Shown here: positions 5,428-10,423 of the stretch, piece by piece
Layout: the number at the start of each line of letters is the position of its first letter
How positions within the stretch are numbered: the stretch's first letter is position 1
Assembly (NCBI GenBank): GCA_003555285.1
Contig: PWGH01000069.1
Location: 1-10,423 of the forward strand
Direction of reading: 5' to 3'
Origin: Thioalkalivibrio sp.
GTDB taxonomy: Bacteria; Pseudomonadota; Gammaproteobacteria; Ectothiorhodospirales; Ectothiorhodospiraceae
DNA: 10,423 nt
Made by a program: the position numbers and the translations under genes
Notes under the pieces: model-generated
Databases searched by the model: none
Told to the model about the DNA's origin: nothing
The model's input: only the letters and a program-made list of their open reading frames with translations

Positions 5428-6726
5428 ATGACAGACATTACACGTCGAAATTTTCTCAAGGCCATCGGCATCGGCGGGGCCGCCCCCCTCCCCGGCGTCG
5501 GCTGTGCCACCGTGGGCGCCGATACGGCCGCCCGTAGCGCCCACGTCGTTGTGATCGGCGGGGGCTCCGGCGGCGCTACCGCGGCCAAATACCTGAAGCG
5601 ATTCTCGCCGGACATGCAGGTCACGCTGATCGAGCCCAATGCCACCTATTACACCTGCTACGGCAGCAACTGGGTGCTCGGTGGCGAAGCCCAGATGGAC
5701 GACATTGCCCAGAACTACGGCGCCCTGCAGGACCGGCATGGCGTGACGGTGGTGCAGGACTCGGTCACCGCGATCGACCCGGCCGCACGCACCATTCGGA
5801 CCTCGAACGGCACCAGCATGTCCTACGATCGCCTGATCGTATCGCCCGGCATCGACTTCCGCTACGACGCCGTGCCCGGCATCTCGGCCGCCGACGCCGA
5901 GCGCATTCCGCATGCCTGGAAGGCCGGCGAGCAGACCCGCATCCTGCGCAGTCAGCTCGAGGCCATGCCGGACGGCGGGGTCTTCGTGATGGTTGCCCCG
6001 GGCAACCCGTTCCGCTGCCCGCCCGGGCCGTACGAGCGGGCGTCGATGGTCGCCCATTACTTCAAGCAGGCCAAGCCACGTTCGAAGATCATCATCCTCG
6101 ACAACAAGGAGAACTTCTCCAAGCAGGGCCTGTTCGTCGCTGGCTGGGCCCAGCATTACGGGGACATGATCGAGTGGGTGCCGAGCTCGCGAGGCGGGCA
6201 GGTCGAGGAGATCGACGCCGCCAACCTCACCGCGATCTCCGACAGCGGCCTGACCACGTTCAAGGCCGATGTGCTGAACTACATCCCGCCGCAAACGGCC
6301 GGTGCGATCGCCATCCAGGCCGGTCTGGCCGCCGATGGCTTCTGGTGCCCGGTCAACCAGCAGACCTTCGAGTCCAGCATCCATCCGCACATCTACGTGA
6401 TCGGAGACTCCAGCGTGGCCGGTGCGATGCCCAAATCCGGGCATTCCGCCAACAACCAGGCGAAGGTGGCCGCGGCGGCGATCATCCGTGATCTCGCGGG
6501 CCAGGAACCGCTGGCGCCCTCGACCGCCAACACCTGCTACAGCCTGATCACGCCCGATCATGCGATCAGCGTCGCGGCGGTGTATGCCTACACCGACGGC
6601 GCCATCGCGGCCGTTCCAGGTTCGGGCGGTGTCAGCCCGGCCGACGCACCAGCCTCGTTCCGTCAGCAGGAAGCGATCTACACCCAGGGTTGGTACGACG
6701 GCATCACCGCCGACATCTGGGGCTGA
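5428..6726 (+). CDS. fccB: Flavocytochrome c sulfide dehydrogenase, flavoprotein subunit
   Basis: A 432-residue FAD enzyme that oxidises sulfide to sulfur or polysulfide in the periplasm. The N-terminus carries a twin-arginine signal, TRRNFLK (about 5-11), so it is exported folded with FAD, probably carrying FccA along. VVIGGGSGGATAAKYLK (about 41-57) is the FAD dinucleotide-binding loop. Cys77 in YYTCYGSN corresponds to the residue that binds FAD covalently in A. vinosum (mature Cys42). Cys197 (FRCPPGPYERAS) and Cys370 (NTCYS) correspond to the redox disulfide that handles sulfide. YVIGDSSVAGAMPKSGHSAN is the second FAD block. Length and C-terminus (YTQGWYDGITADIWG) match the family, and all key cysteines are present, so it should be active. 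ATG with AGGGGAG at 5411-5417. Other FCSD-family members act in sulfide detoxification; the FccA neighbour supports the true FccAB enzyme. Confidence 0.97.
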   Translation: MTDITRRNFLKAIGIGGAAPLPGVGCATVGADTAARSAHVVVIGGGSGGATAAKYLKRFSPDMQVTLIEPNATYYTCYGSNWVLGGEAQMDDIAQNYGALQDRHGVTVVQDSVTAIDPAARTIRTSNGTSMSYDRLIVSPGIDFRYDAVPGISAADAERIPHAWKAGEQTRILRSQLEAMPDGGVFVMVAPGNPFRCPPGPYERASMVAHYFKQAKPRSKIIILDNKENFSKQGLFVAGWAQHYGDMIEWVPSSRGGQVEEIDAANLTAISDSGLTTFKADVLNYIPPQTAGAIAIQAGLAADGFWCPVNQQTFESSIHPHIYVIGDSSVAGAMPKSGHSANNQAKVAAAAIIRDLAGQEPLAPSTANTCYSLITPDHAISVAAVYAYTDGAIAAVPGSGGVSPADAPASFRQQEAIYTQGWYDGITADIWG

Positions 6727-6767
6727 CCCCCTCCGGGGGGCGGGATCGCCCCGGGGTTTTCCCGGGG
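6727..6767 (+). other. GC-only hairpins right after fccB
   Basis: CCCCC (6727-6731) pairs with GGGGG (6735-6739) immediately after the stop codon. CCCCGGG (6749-6755) pairs with CCCGGGG (6761-6767) around a GTTTT loop. They may protect the mRNA 3' end or cause pausing. They lack a following T tract, and the better terminator lies further on at 6823. Confidence 0.55.
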
Positions 6768-6805
6768 CTGATCATGCCCGGGGCTGATCATGCCCGGGGC
6801 TGATG
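6761..6805. repeat. 16-base tandem repeat, 2.8 copies
   Basis: The unit CCCGGGGCTGATCATG occurs exactly at 6761-6776 and 6777-6792, then as a partial copy at 6793-6805 that breaks after CCCGGGGCTGAT. Each unit holds two six-base palindromes (CCCGGG and TGATCA). The repeat is in the 3' untranslated part of fccAB, before the terminator. It is probably the product of slippage, and copy number may vary between strains. Confidence 0.93.
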
Positions 6806-6822
6806 CCCTCCCTGCAGCCAAC

Positions 6823-6857
6823 ACGGCGCACCGGATTTCCGGGGCGCCGTTTTCGTT
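6823..6857 (+). terminator. Intrinsic terminator of fccAB
   Basis: ACGGCGC (6823-6829) pairs with GCGCCGT (6844-6850). After one A-G mismatch the inner CCGG (6831-6834) pairs with CCGG (6839-6842) around an ATTT loop. TTTTCGTTT (6850-6858) follows on the plus strand. This is a textbook rho-independent structure, about 100 bases past fccB. Its T tract touches the stop codon of the convergent YdcH-like gene, so it may also limit read-through into that gene. Confidence 0.88.
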
Positions 6858-7061
6858 TCAGGCATTCAGGTCCGGGATCAGCCGACTGCGCAGGCGCGCA
6901 ATGGCGTCCTTCAGCTGCAGCTTGCGCTTCTTCAGCCGCCGCAGGGCAAAAAGATCCTGGGCCGTGCCCTCATGCAGGGCATGAATGGCGATCTCGAGGG
7001 CCTGATGCTCATACTGCATCTCGACGATGCGCATGCGGAGTTCGTTTTCGTTTTCTACCAC
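6858..7061 (-). CDS. YdcH/DUF465 family small helical protein
   Basis: A 67-residue protein predicted to be almost all alpha helix with heptad-like leucine spacing (MQYEHQALEIAIHALHE, then LFALRRLKKRKLQLKDAIARL). The block RRLKKRKLQLKDAIA near residues 41-55 is the DUF465/YdcH hallmark. The function is unknown; such proteins are short cytoplasmic coiled coils. The start is GTG at 7061 with GAGG about 6 bases upstream; ATG at codon 10 is a less likely alternative. It converges with fccAB across the terminator and diverges from the hydrolase, with 83 bases between the two starts. Gene length and composition are ordinary for the family. Confidence 0.88.
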   Translation of the reverse strand: MVENENELRMRIVEMQYEHQALEIAIHALHEGTAQDLFALRRLKKRKLQLKDAIARLRSRLIPDLNA

Positions 7062-7144
7062 GGAAACCTCGATCTCTAGCCGGCTCGCTTATCATCGCAG
7101 AGCTTGCGCGCGCCGCCAACACATCCGAGCCCCTGGAGTCCACG
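7062..7144. promoter_or_regulatory. Divergent promoter region between the YdcH-like gene and the hydrolase
   Basis: These 83 bases must carry both promoters. On the plus strand TATCAT at 7090-7095 matches the -10 consensus in five of six positions, but no -35 of quality sits 16-18 bases before it. No minus-strand promoter stands out. No operator repeat is visible. Confidence 0.3.
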
Positions 7145-7921
7145 ATGTCCATCCGCAACCAGACCCTGGAGATTCTGACCCCGCGCGGCATTCGCCTCAG
7201 CGGCGTGGTGGTGGAACCCGAAGGCACTCCGATCGGGCAGGCCTGCATCGCCCATTGCTTTGCCTGCTCCAAGGACTTTCCCGCCACCGTGCGTCTGGCA
7301 CGGGCCCTGGCCCACGAAGGCATCATCACGCTGCGCTTCGATTTCATGGGCCTGGGCGAGGCCCAAGGCCGTTTTGCCGACAGCAGCTTTGGGACCTACT
7401 GCCAGGACCTGGGCGCCGCACTGGATGTGTTCGATGCCTACACCGGCTTTCCCACCGATTTGCTGATCGGGCACAGCTTCGGTGGCGCGATGGCGCTGGC
7501 GCTGGCCGGACGGCGGCCGGAGTTGCGGGGCGTGGTGACCATCGCCGCGCCGGCCGAACCCGGCCATGTCACCCGGCTGTTCGAGGCGCAGGCCCCGGCC
7601 ATCCGGGAGTCCGGTTCCGGCGAGGTGGAGATCGGCGGGCGCCGAATCGTGATCGGGCGCGAGTTTCTGGACTCGGTGGAACACCAGGACCTCGATGCGG
7701 CGCTGAAACGCCTGGAGCGGCCGTTACTGATCCTGCACGCCCCGAAGGACACGGTGGTGGGCATCGCCCATGCGCGGCGCATCTTCGAACGCGCCCAGCA
7801 CCCGAAGAGCTTTGTCGCCCTGCATCAGGCCGATCACCTGCTCAGCCGCCCGGAATACACCGCCTACGTCACTCGGCTGATCCACGCCTGGGCCTACGAC
7901 CTGCTGCGCCCGCACCAGTAG
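7145..7921 (+). CDS. Alpha/beta hydrolase of the OsmC-associated esterase-like group
   Basis: A 258-residue cytoplasmic hydrolase. Early motifs: IAHCFACSKDF (about 35-45), where the oxyanion-hole region usually lies, and LRFDFMGLGEAQGRF (about 63-77). The nucleophile elbow is GHSFGG with Ser111. The remaining triad candidates are Asp202 in APKDTVV and His231 in QADHLLSR. The spacing fits the alpha/beta-hydrolase fold. The CFACSKDF segment and the overall pattern resemble hydrolases found alone or fused to an OsmC domain; here the protein stops after the hydrolase domain and no osmC gene follows. The substrate is unknown, possibly small esters or thioesters. ATG 7145 has GGAG at 7135-7138. The gene converges with fpr with only 18 bases between the stops and no terminator visible, so antisense overlap of the transcripts is likely. 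Confidence 0.85.
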   Translation: MSIRNQTLEILTPRGIRLSGVVVEPEGTPIGQACIAHCFACSKDFPATVRLARALAHEGIITLRFDFMGLGEAQGRFADSSFGTYCQDLGAALDVFDAYTGFPTDLLIGHSFGGAMALALAGRRPELRGVVTIAAPAEPGHVTRLFEAQAPAIRESGSGEVEIGGRRIVIGREFLDSVEHQDLDAALKRLERPLLILHAPKDTVVGIAHARRIFERAQHPKSFVALHQADHLLSRPEYTAYVTRLIHAWAYDLLRPHQ

Positions 7922-7939
7922 GCCCGCACCGGCAGGTCC

Positions 7940-8680
7940 TCACCAGTAGTTCTCCACGGTGATCTGACCCGGGTGGCTGCGACGGTTGCGCTGCAGGCCG
8001 CGAAGGCGCAGCACCTGCTGGGTGTCGCGCAACATGTCCGGGTTGCCGCAGATCATCACCTGGGAGCCCGCGGCGGTTACGGCGAGGTCGGCCAGGTCCT
8101 CCAGCCGCCCGTGCTCGAGCGCGTTCGGGATGCGCTCGCACAGCGCGCCTGCGCAGGCCTCGCGGCTGACCATCGGCAGGTAGCGAAAACGCCCCGGCGC
8201 CTGGGCAGCGAATGCCTCGATGCGCTCCCGGTAGTTCAGTTCGCCGGCTCGGCGCACTGCGTGCACCAGGCGGATGTTCTGAAACCGGGCCCAGGGTTCC
8301 GCGGTGCCGAGCATCGACAGGAACGGCCCCAGCCCGGTCCCGGTCGCCAACAACCACAGATCGCGCGCATCCGGCACCTGATCCAGCGTGAACAGCCCGC
8401 TGGCCCGCGGCATCAGTTCGACTTCATCGCCGGGCCGCAGCGCCACCAGCCGGTGGCTCAGCGGCCCCTCCGGCACGGTAACCAGATAGAACTCCAGCGG
8501 CGCCGTACCGGGCGGGTTCACGTAGGAATACGGCCGGCCCACCCACTCCTCGCCGATGAACAGGCGCAGGCGGTTGTACTGCCCTGCCTTGAACGGTTCG
8601 ACCTCGGCATCGATGCGCAGGCTGAACAAGCGATCGGTCCATCGCGTAATTTCCCGTACCTGTCCCTTGACCCACCCCAT
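7940..8680 (-). CDS. fpr: Ferredoxin-NADP+ reductase, bacterial Fpr type
   Basis: A cytoplasmic FAD enzyme that exchanges electrons between NADPH and ferredoxin or flavodoxin, 246 residues from the preferred ATG at 8680. FAD is bound by GRPYSYVN (about 48-55). The NADP site is ATGTGLGPFLS (about 112-122), with VHAVR (about 139-143) and CGNPDML (about 211-217) typical of Fpr. The chain ends in VENYW, with the C-terminal aromatic residue seen in subclass I bacterial reductases. A GTG at 8689 would add three residues, but AAGGGG lies 8 bases from the ATG and overlaps the GTG, which favours the ATG. In relatives fpr is induced by oxidative stress. Here it is divergent from a redoxin across 222 bases. 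A 13-base tandem duplication sits directly upstream of its ribosome binding site. Confidence 0.93.
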   Translation of the reverse strand: MGWVKGQVREITRWTDRLFSLRIDAEVEPFKAGQYNRLRLFIGEEWVGRPYSYVNPPGTAPLEFYLVTVPEGPLSHRLVALRPGDEVELMPRASGLFTLDQVPDARDLWLLATGTGLGPFLSMLGTAEPWARFQNIRLVHAVRRAGELNYRERIEAFAAQAPGRFRYLPMVSREACAGALCERIPNALEHGRLEDLADLAVTAAGSQVMICGNPDMLRDTQQVLRLRGLQRNRRSHPGQITVENYW

Positions 8681-8694
8681 GCTTGCCACCCCTT

Positions 8695-8720
8695 ATGATC
8701 GGACGCGATGATCGGACGCG
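8695..8720. repeat. Perfect 13-base tandem duplication in the fpr leader
   Basis: ATGATCGGACGCG occurs at 8695-8707 and again at 8708-8720 with no mismatch and no gap. On the minus strand the second copy ends right before AAGGGG, the fpr ribosome binding site. It is either a recent slippage event or a doubled binding site. Confidence 0.92.
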
Positions 8721-8824
8721 CCCCGCCCATGCCCACAAGATGGCCATGCCGACCACCCCTTTCAACAATTCCACACTGGGCAAGAACCCCACCACGGGCA
8801 AAACCCGACGGTGTGGACCCGCGT

Positions 8825-8868
8825 TTTCCGCAAGGCCGCGGGTGCGGAAATGCGGCTGCCAGTATAAT
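8825..8868 (+). promoter_or_regulatory. Redoxin promoter with dyad operator candidate
   Basis: TATAAT at 8863-8868 is a perfect -10, 34 bases before the redoxin start codon. No TTGACA-like hexamer lies 16-18 bases upstream. Instead a perfect dyad, TTTCCGC (8825-8831) and GCGGAAA (8844-8850), spans the -35 area with 12 bases between its arms. A consensus -10 without a -35 plus a dyad over that position suggests activator control, or repression by a dimeric regulator. The dyad could also form a hairpin, but it would lie upstream of the transcript. Confidence 0.55.
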
Positions 8869-8902
8869 CACCGCTTCAGAAACCGACAGCCGCGGAGAAA
8901 CC

Positions 8903-9484
8903 ATGGCACGCACCCCTTCCCAGATGATCGACCTCGGCACCGAGGCCCCGAATTTCCGTCTCCCCGACGTCGTGTCGGGCAAGGATATCGGTCTGGATGA
9001 CTTTCCCGAGGCCAAGGGCTTCCTGATCGCCTTCATCTGCAATCACTGCCCCTTCGTGCACCTTATTCGGCACGAGTTTGCGCGCTACGGGCGCGAATAC
9101 ACCGGCAAGGGACTGGCGGTGATCGCGATCAATGCCAACGACATCGAGGCCCATCCCGAGGACGGCCCCGAGGCGATGCAGGGCGACGCCCGGCGCTTCG
9201 GCTACGGCTTCCCCTATTGTCTGGACGCGGACCAATCCGTGGCCAAGGCCTACCAGGCGGCCTGCACCCCGGATTTCTACCTGTTCGATGCCGACCGCAA
9301 GCTGGTCTACCGCGGCCAGTTCGACGCGGCCCGCCCGGGTAGCGACGTGCCGGTGACCGGCCAGGACCTGCGTGCCGCCACCGACGCGCTGCTCGCCGGC
9401 CAGCCGATCCCGGAGCCGCAACAGCCGAGCCTGGGCTGCAACATCAAGTGGAAGCCGGGCAACGAACCGGTTTACTACGGCTGA
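8903..9484 (+). CDS. Thioredoxin-fold redoxin, peroxiredoxin-like (AhpC/TSA-related, CNHC motif)
   Basis: A 193-residue cytoplasmic protein with a thioredoxin fold. TEAPNFRLPDV near residue 13 is the usual start of the redoxin domain. The active-site motif is C46-N-H-C49 in FICNHCPFV. VIAINANDIEAHPEDGPEAM follows at about 73-92. CTPDFYLFD (Cys121 with the cis-proline at 123) is the conserved partner loop. Cys106 and Cys179, the latter in the C-terminal GCNIKWKPGNEP motif, are also typical of this PRX-like subgroup. These proteins are annotated as thioredoxin-family or peroxiredoxin-like; the physiological thiol substrate or peroxide is not established. ATG 8903 has GGAG at 8894-8897. No signal peptide is visible. 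It has its own TATAAT promoter and is divergent from fpr, so a link to redox stress is plausible but inferred. Confidence 0.9.
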   Translation: MARTPSQMIDLGTEAPNFRLPDVVSGKDIGLDDFPEAKGFLIAFICNHCPFVHLIRHEFARYGREYTGKGLAVIAINANDIEAHPEDGPEAMQGDARRFGYGFPYCLDADQSVAKAYQAACTPDFYLFDADRKLVYRGQFDAARPGSDVPVTGQDLRAATDALLAGQPIPEPQQPSLGCNIKWKPGNEPVYYG

Positions 9485-9497
9485 AGGCGAGCCTTCA
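9482..9497 (+). repeat. Inverted repeat over the redoxin stop codon
   Basis: TGAAGGC (9482-9488) and GCCTTCA (9491-9497) form a perfect dyad with two bases between. As RNA it gives a six-pair stem with a CGAG loop. No T tract follows, so it is not a convincing terminator; the next gene on the same strand may be read through. Confidence 0.6.
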
Positions 9498-9545
9498 CCC
9501 CGCCGATGTCCTTAACTGGGCCGTCGCCCGCGTCGCAGGAGCGTG

Positions 9546-10079
9546 ATGCCGCCGAACAACATACTGGCCGGACCCCGTGTCGCGACCTGGACCTGCCCGT
9601 CCTGCCGTGAGCCCGCGCCACGGCTGCTGCCCAACGGCGCCCGCAATCGGCTGCGGCTCGAACAGCGCCACATGCTGCTTCCGGTCCCGGAGATCCACGC
9701 CGCAGCCGCACGCGTGCCGGGCCCGCGGGTCAGCGAGGTCTGCATGACCTGCTTCGATGCCTACCGGGAACTGCTCGGCACCCTGATCTGCCCACCGAAC
9801 GAGGAAGGCGACGCGCGGGCCAGCCCCGGGCTGAACGACACCGGCGTGATCGGGGCCCTGCTGCCGATCGCCGGCCACGGCACCCGGATCCTGATCTTCC
9901 ACGTTGTCAACGGGGCCCTGCGCGACACCGAGATCGAAGACCTGCGGCGTCTGAACCCGGACCGCCTGACCTACCCGGGCAGCCGCGGCGCCATTGCCCC
10001 GCAGATCTGGTCCCTTTACGAGGACCACCTGGCCCACCTCCACGCCGAAGCCCCTCCCGATCCCCCCCTCGCCCCCTAG
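9546..10079 (+). CDS. Unrecognised protein with two CxxC pairs
   Basis: A 177-residue soluble protein that I do not recognise. C17-P-S-C20 and C66-M-T-C69 make two CxxC knuckles about 45 residues apart, a pattern that could bind one zinc or iron. Between them lies a basic stretch (NGARNRLRLEQRHMLLPVPEI). The C-terminal half is mixed helix and strand (GVIGALLPIAGHGTRILIFHVVNGALRD), ending in a Pro-rich tail. No signal peptide or membrane helix is seen. The ATG at 9546 has AGGAG only 4 bases upstream; a GTG at 9543 is closer still and less likely. The frame has the strong G/C third-base bias of its neighbours, which favours it over the long open frame on the opposite strand. It follows the redoxin by 61 bases on the same strand and may be co-transcribed, so a metal or thiol role is conceivable but unproven. 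Confidence 0.62.
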   Translation: MPPNNILAGPRVATWTCPSCREPAPRLLPNGARNRLRLEQRHMLLPVPEIHAAAARVPGPRVSEVCMTCFDAYRELLGTLICPPNEEGDARASPGLNDTGVIGALLPIAGHGTRILIFHVVNGALRDTEIEDLRRLNPDRLTYPGSRGAIAPQIWSLYEDHLAHLHAEAPPDPPLAP

Positions 10080-10256
10080 AACGAACCCCGCGCAGCGGAC
10101 CCACCACCCGCACCCCGACACAAACCTGCCTTCAACACGCCGACGAACGGGCCACACGCCGCCCCGGCATGCGGGCGCTCGCCACAGGAACTACACTAAA
10201 GGGATGCGCTGCCAAAAGCGGCTCCATCCAAACGGACTTGAGGCCAACGGCCAGTA
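10080..10256 (+). other. Intergenic region before the ParA-like gene
   Basis: These 177 bases are C- and A-rich on the plus strand. TACACT at 10192-10197 could be a -10 for the ATPase gene, but no -35 is evident. CCCG (10163-10166) and CGGG (10172-10175) form a small hairpin. No terminator with a T tract ends the upstream gene. A minor frame from ATG 10204 encodes 18 residues and stops over the next start (TTGA); it lacks a well-placed ribosome binding site and is not called as a gene. Confidence 0.35.
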
Positions 10257-10423
10257 TTGAAGACTCTCGCGATCTACAACATGAAGGGCGGCGTGGGCAA
10301 AAGCGCCGCGGCCGTGAACCTCGCCTACCTGGCTGCGCAATACGGCCGGAAGACGCTGCTGTGGGACCTCGACCCCCAGGGCGCCGCGACCTGGAGCCTG
10401 GGCCTGGAGCCCGGGGTGCAGGA
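10257..10423 (+). CDS. ParA/MinD-family ATPase, 3' end missing
   Basis: The first 55 residues of a P-loop ATPase that runs off the window. [29 protein letters not shown] contains the deviant Walker A motif KGGVGKS (residues 10-16), with both the signature Lys10 and the phosphate-binding Lys15. [12 protein letters not shown] is the Walker A' region of ParA proteins. The family uses ATP-driven dimerisation on DNA or membrane to position plasmids, chromosomes or protein complexes. An in-frame stop at 10239-10241 and the codons after it leave TTG at 10257 as the only start that keeps the conserved N-terminus; the ribosome binding site is poor (GAGG at 10240-10243, 13 bases away). The cargo cannot be told: no ParB or parS is in view, and orphan ParA-like proteins are common on chromosomes. 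Confidence 0.9.
   Translation, partial: MKTLAIYNMKGGVGKSAAAVNLAYLAAQYGRKTLLWDLDPQGAATWSLGLEPGVQ

Larger units (their letters stand above)
8681..8902. other. Divergent regulatory region between fpr and the redoxin gene
   Basis: About 220 bases without a supported gene. It holds the tandem duplication (8695-8720), a wide inverted repeat CCACAC (8771-8776) with GTGTGG (8811-8816) that encloses CGGG/CCCG (8795-8807), and the redoxin dyad and promoter (8825-8868). For fpr, TTGAAA on the minus strand (complement of 8760-8765) resembles a -35, but the hexamer 17 bases on is poor. Confidence 0.5.

Noticed and set aside
5494..5508. Cys26 after the Tat motif of FccB as a lipoprotein attachment site
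   Set aside because: The residues before it (GVG) do not fit a lipobox with an aliphatic residue at -3, and FccB proteins are soluble periplasmic subunits.
5332..6561. A 409-residue open frame on the minus strand opposite fccB
   Set aside because: It is a Gly/Arg/His-rich shadow of a confidently identified gene, with no motif or ribosome binding site.
6803..7144. Upstream extension of the hydrolase frame through the YdcH-like gene
   Set aside because: It runs through the fccAB terminator and the convergent YdcH-like gene. The ATG at 7145 has a good GGAG site and fits the length of the family.
7913..7949. Nine-base direct repeat CACCAGTAG at 7913-7921 and 7941-7949
   Set aside because: The copies cover the ends of two convergent unrelated genes and are explained by their last codons. 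There is no other sign of a mobile element or attachment site.
9495..10157. A 220-residue minus-strand frame opposite the CxxC protein
   Set aside because: It is Gly/Val/Arg-rich with no recognisable motif. The plus frame has an AGGAG site, paired cysteines and better third-base bias. Some doubt remains because neither product is recognised.

Overview
The window is about two-thirds G+C, with dense genes that strongly prefer G or C at the third codon position. It encodes a periplasmic flavocytochrome c sulfide dehydrogenase (fccAB), which marks a sulfide-oxidising bacterium. Together with the DUF2288, DUF3775 and YdcH/DUF465 small genes, a PhoP/PhoQ-like system and a gammaproteobacterial-type Fpr reductase, this suggests a sulfur-oxidising gammaproteobacterium, perhaps of the Ectothiorhodospiraceae (Thioalkalivibrio-like). 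The lineage is inferred from protein resemblance, not from a marker gene. The organisation looks chromosomal. There is no tRNA, rRNA, CRISPR array, transposase or integrase in view.

Layout. (1) 1-1182: the 3' part of a DadA-like FAD amino-acid dehydrogenase on the plus strand. It converges on (2) a three-gene minus-strand operon at 3733-1235: a small secreted PepSY protein, a PhoP/OmpR-type response regulator and a PhoQ-like sensor kinase. A tandem TTCAG-N6-TTCAG element lies upstream of this operon. (3) Divergent from it, at 3875-4602, is an overlapping pair of conserved unknowns (DUF2288 and DUF3775). (4) 4603-5102 is a 500-base non-coding stretch with an unusual density of inverted repeats. 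(5) 5103-6726 is fccA-fccB, ended by a strong intrinsic terminator at 6823-6857 that abuts a convergent YdcH/DUF465 gene. (6) 7145-7921 is an alpha/beta hydrolase, convergent with a ferredoxin-NADP+ reductase at 8680-7940. (7) 8903-9484 is a thioredoxin-fold redoxin with a CNHC motif, behind a perfect TATAAT and a dyad. It is followed by an unrecognised cysteine-pair protein. (8) The window ends inside a ParA/MinD-type ATPase that starts with TTG.

How the genes work together. FccA and FccB form one periplasmic enzyme that oxidises sulfide at the flavin subunit and passes electrons to a c-type heme. The PepSY-regulator-kinase operon is a self-contained envelope-sensing module. Fpr and the redoxin are divergent neighbours and may both serve cytoplasmic redox homeostasis, but this is inference from position only. 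I see no convincing evidence for a wholly new system. The most interesting non-routine signals are the hairpin-rich region before fccAB, the regulator-site candidate before the PepSY operon, the kinase insertion and the dyad before the redoxin.
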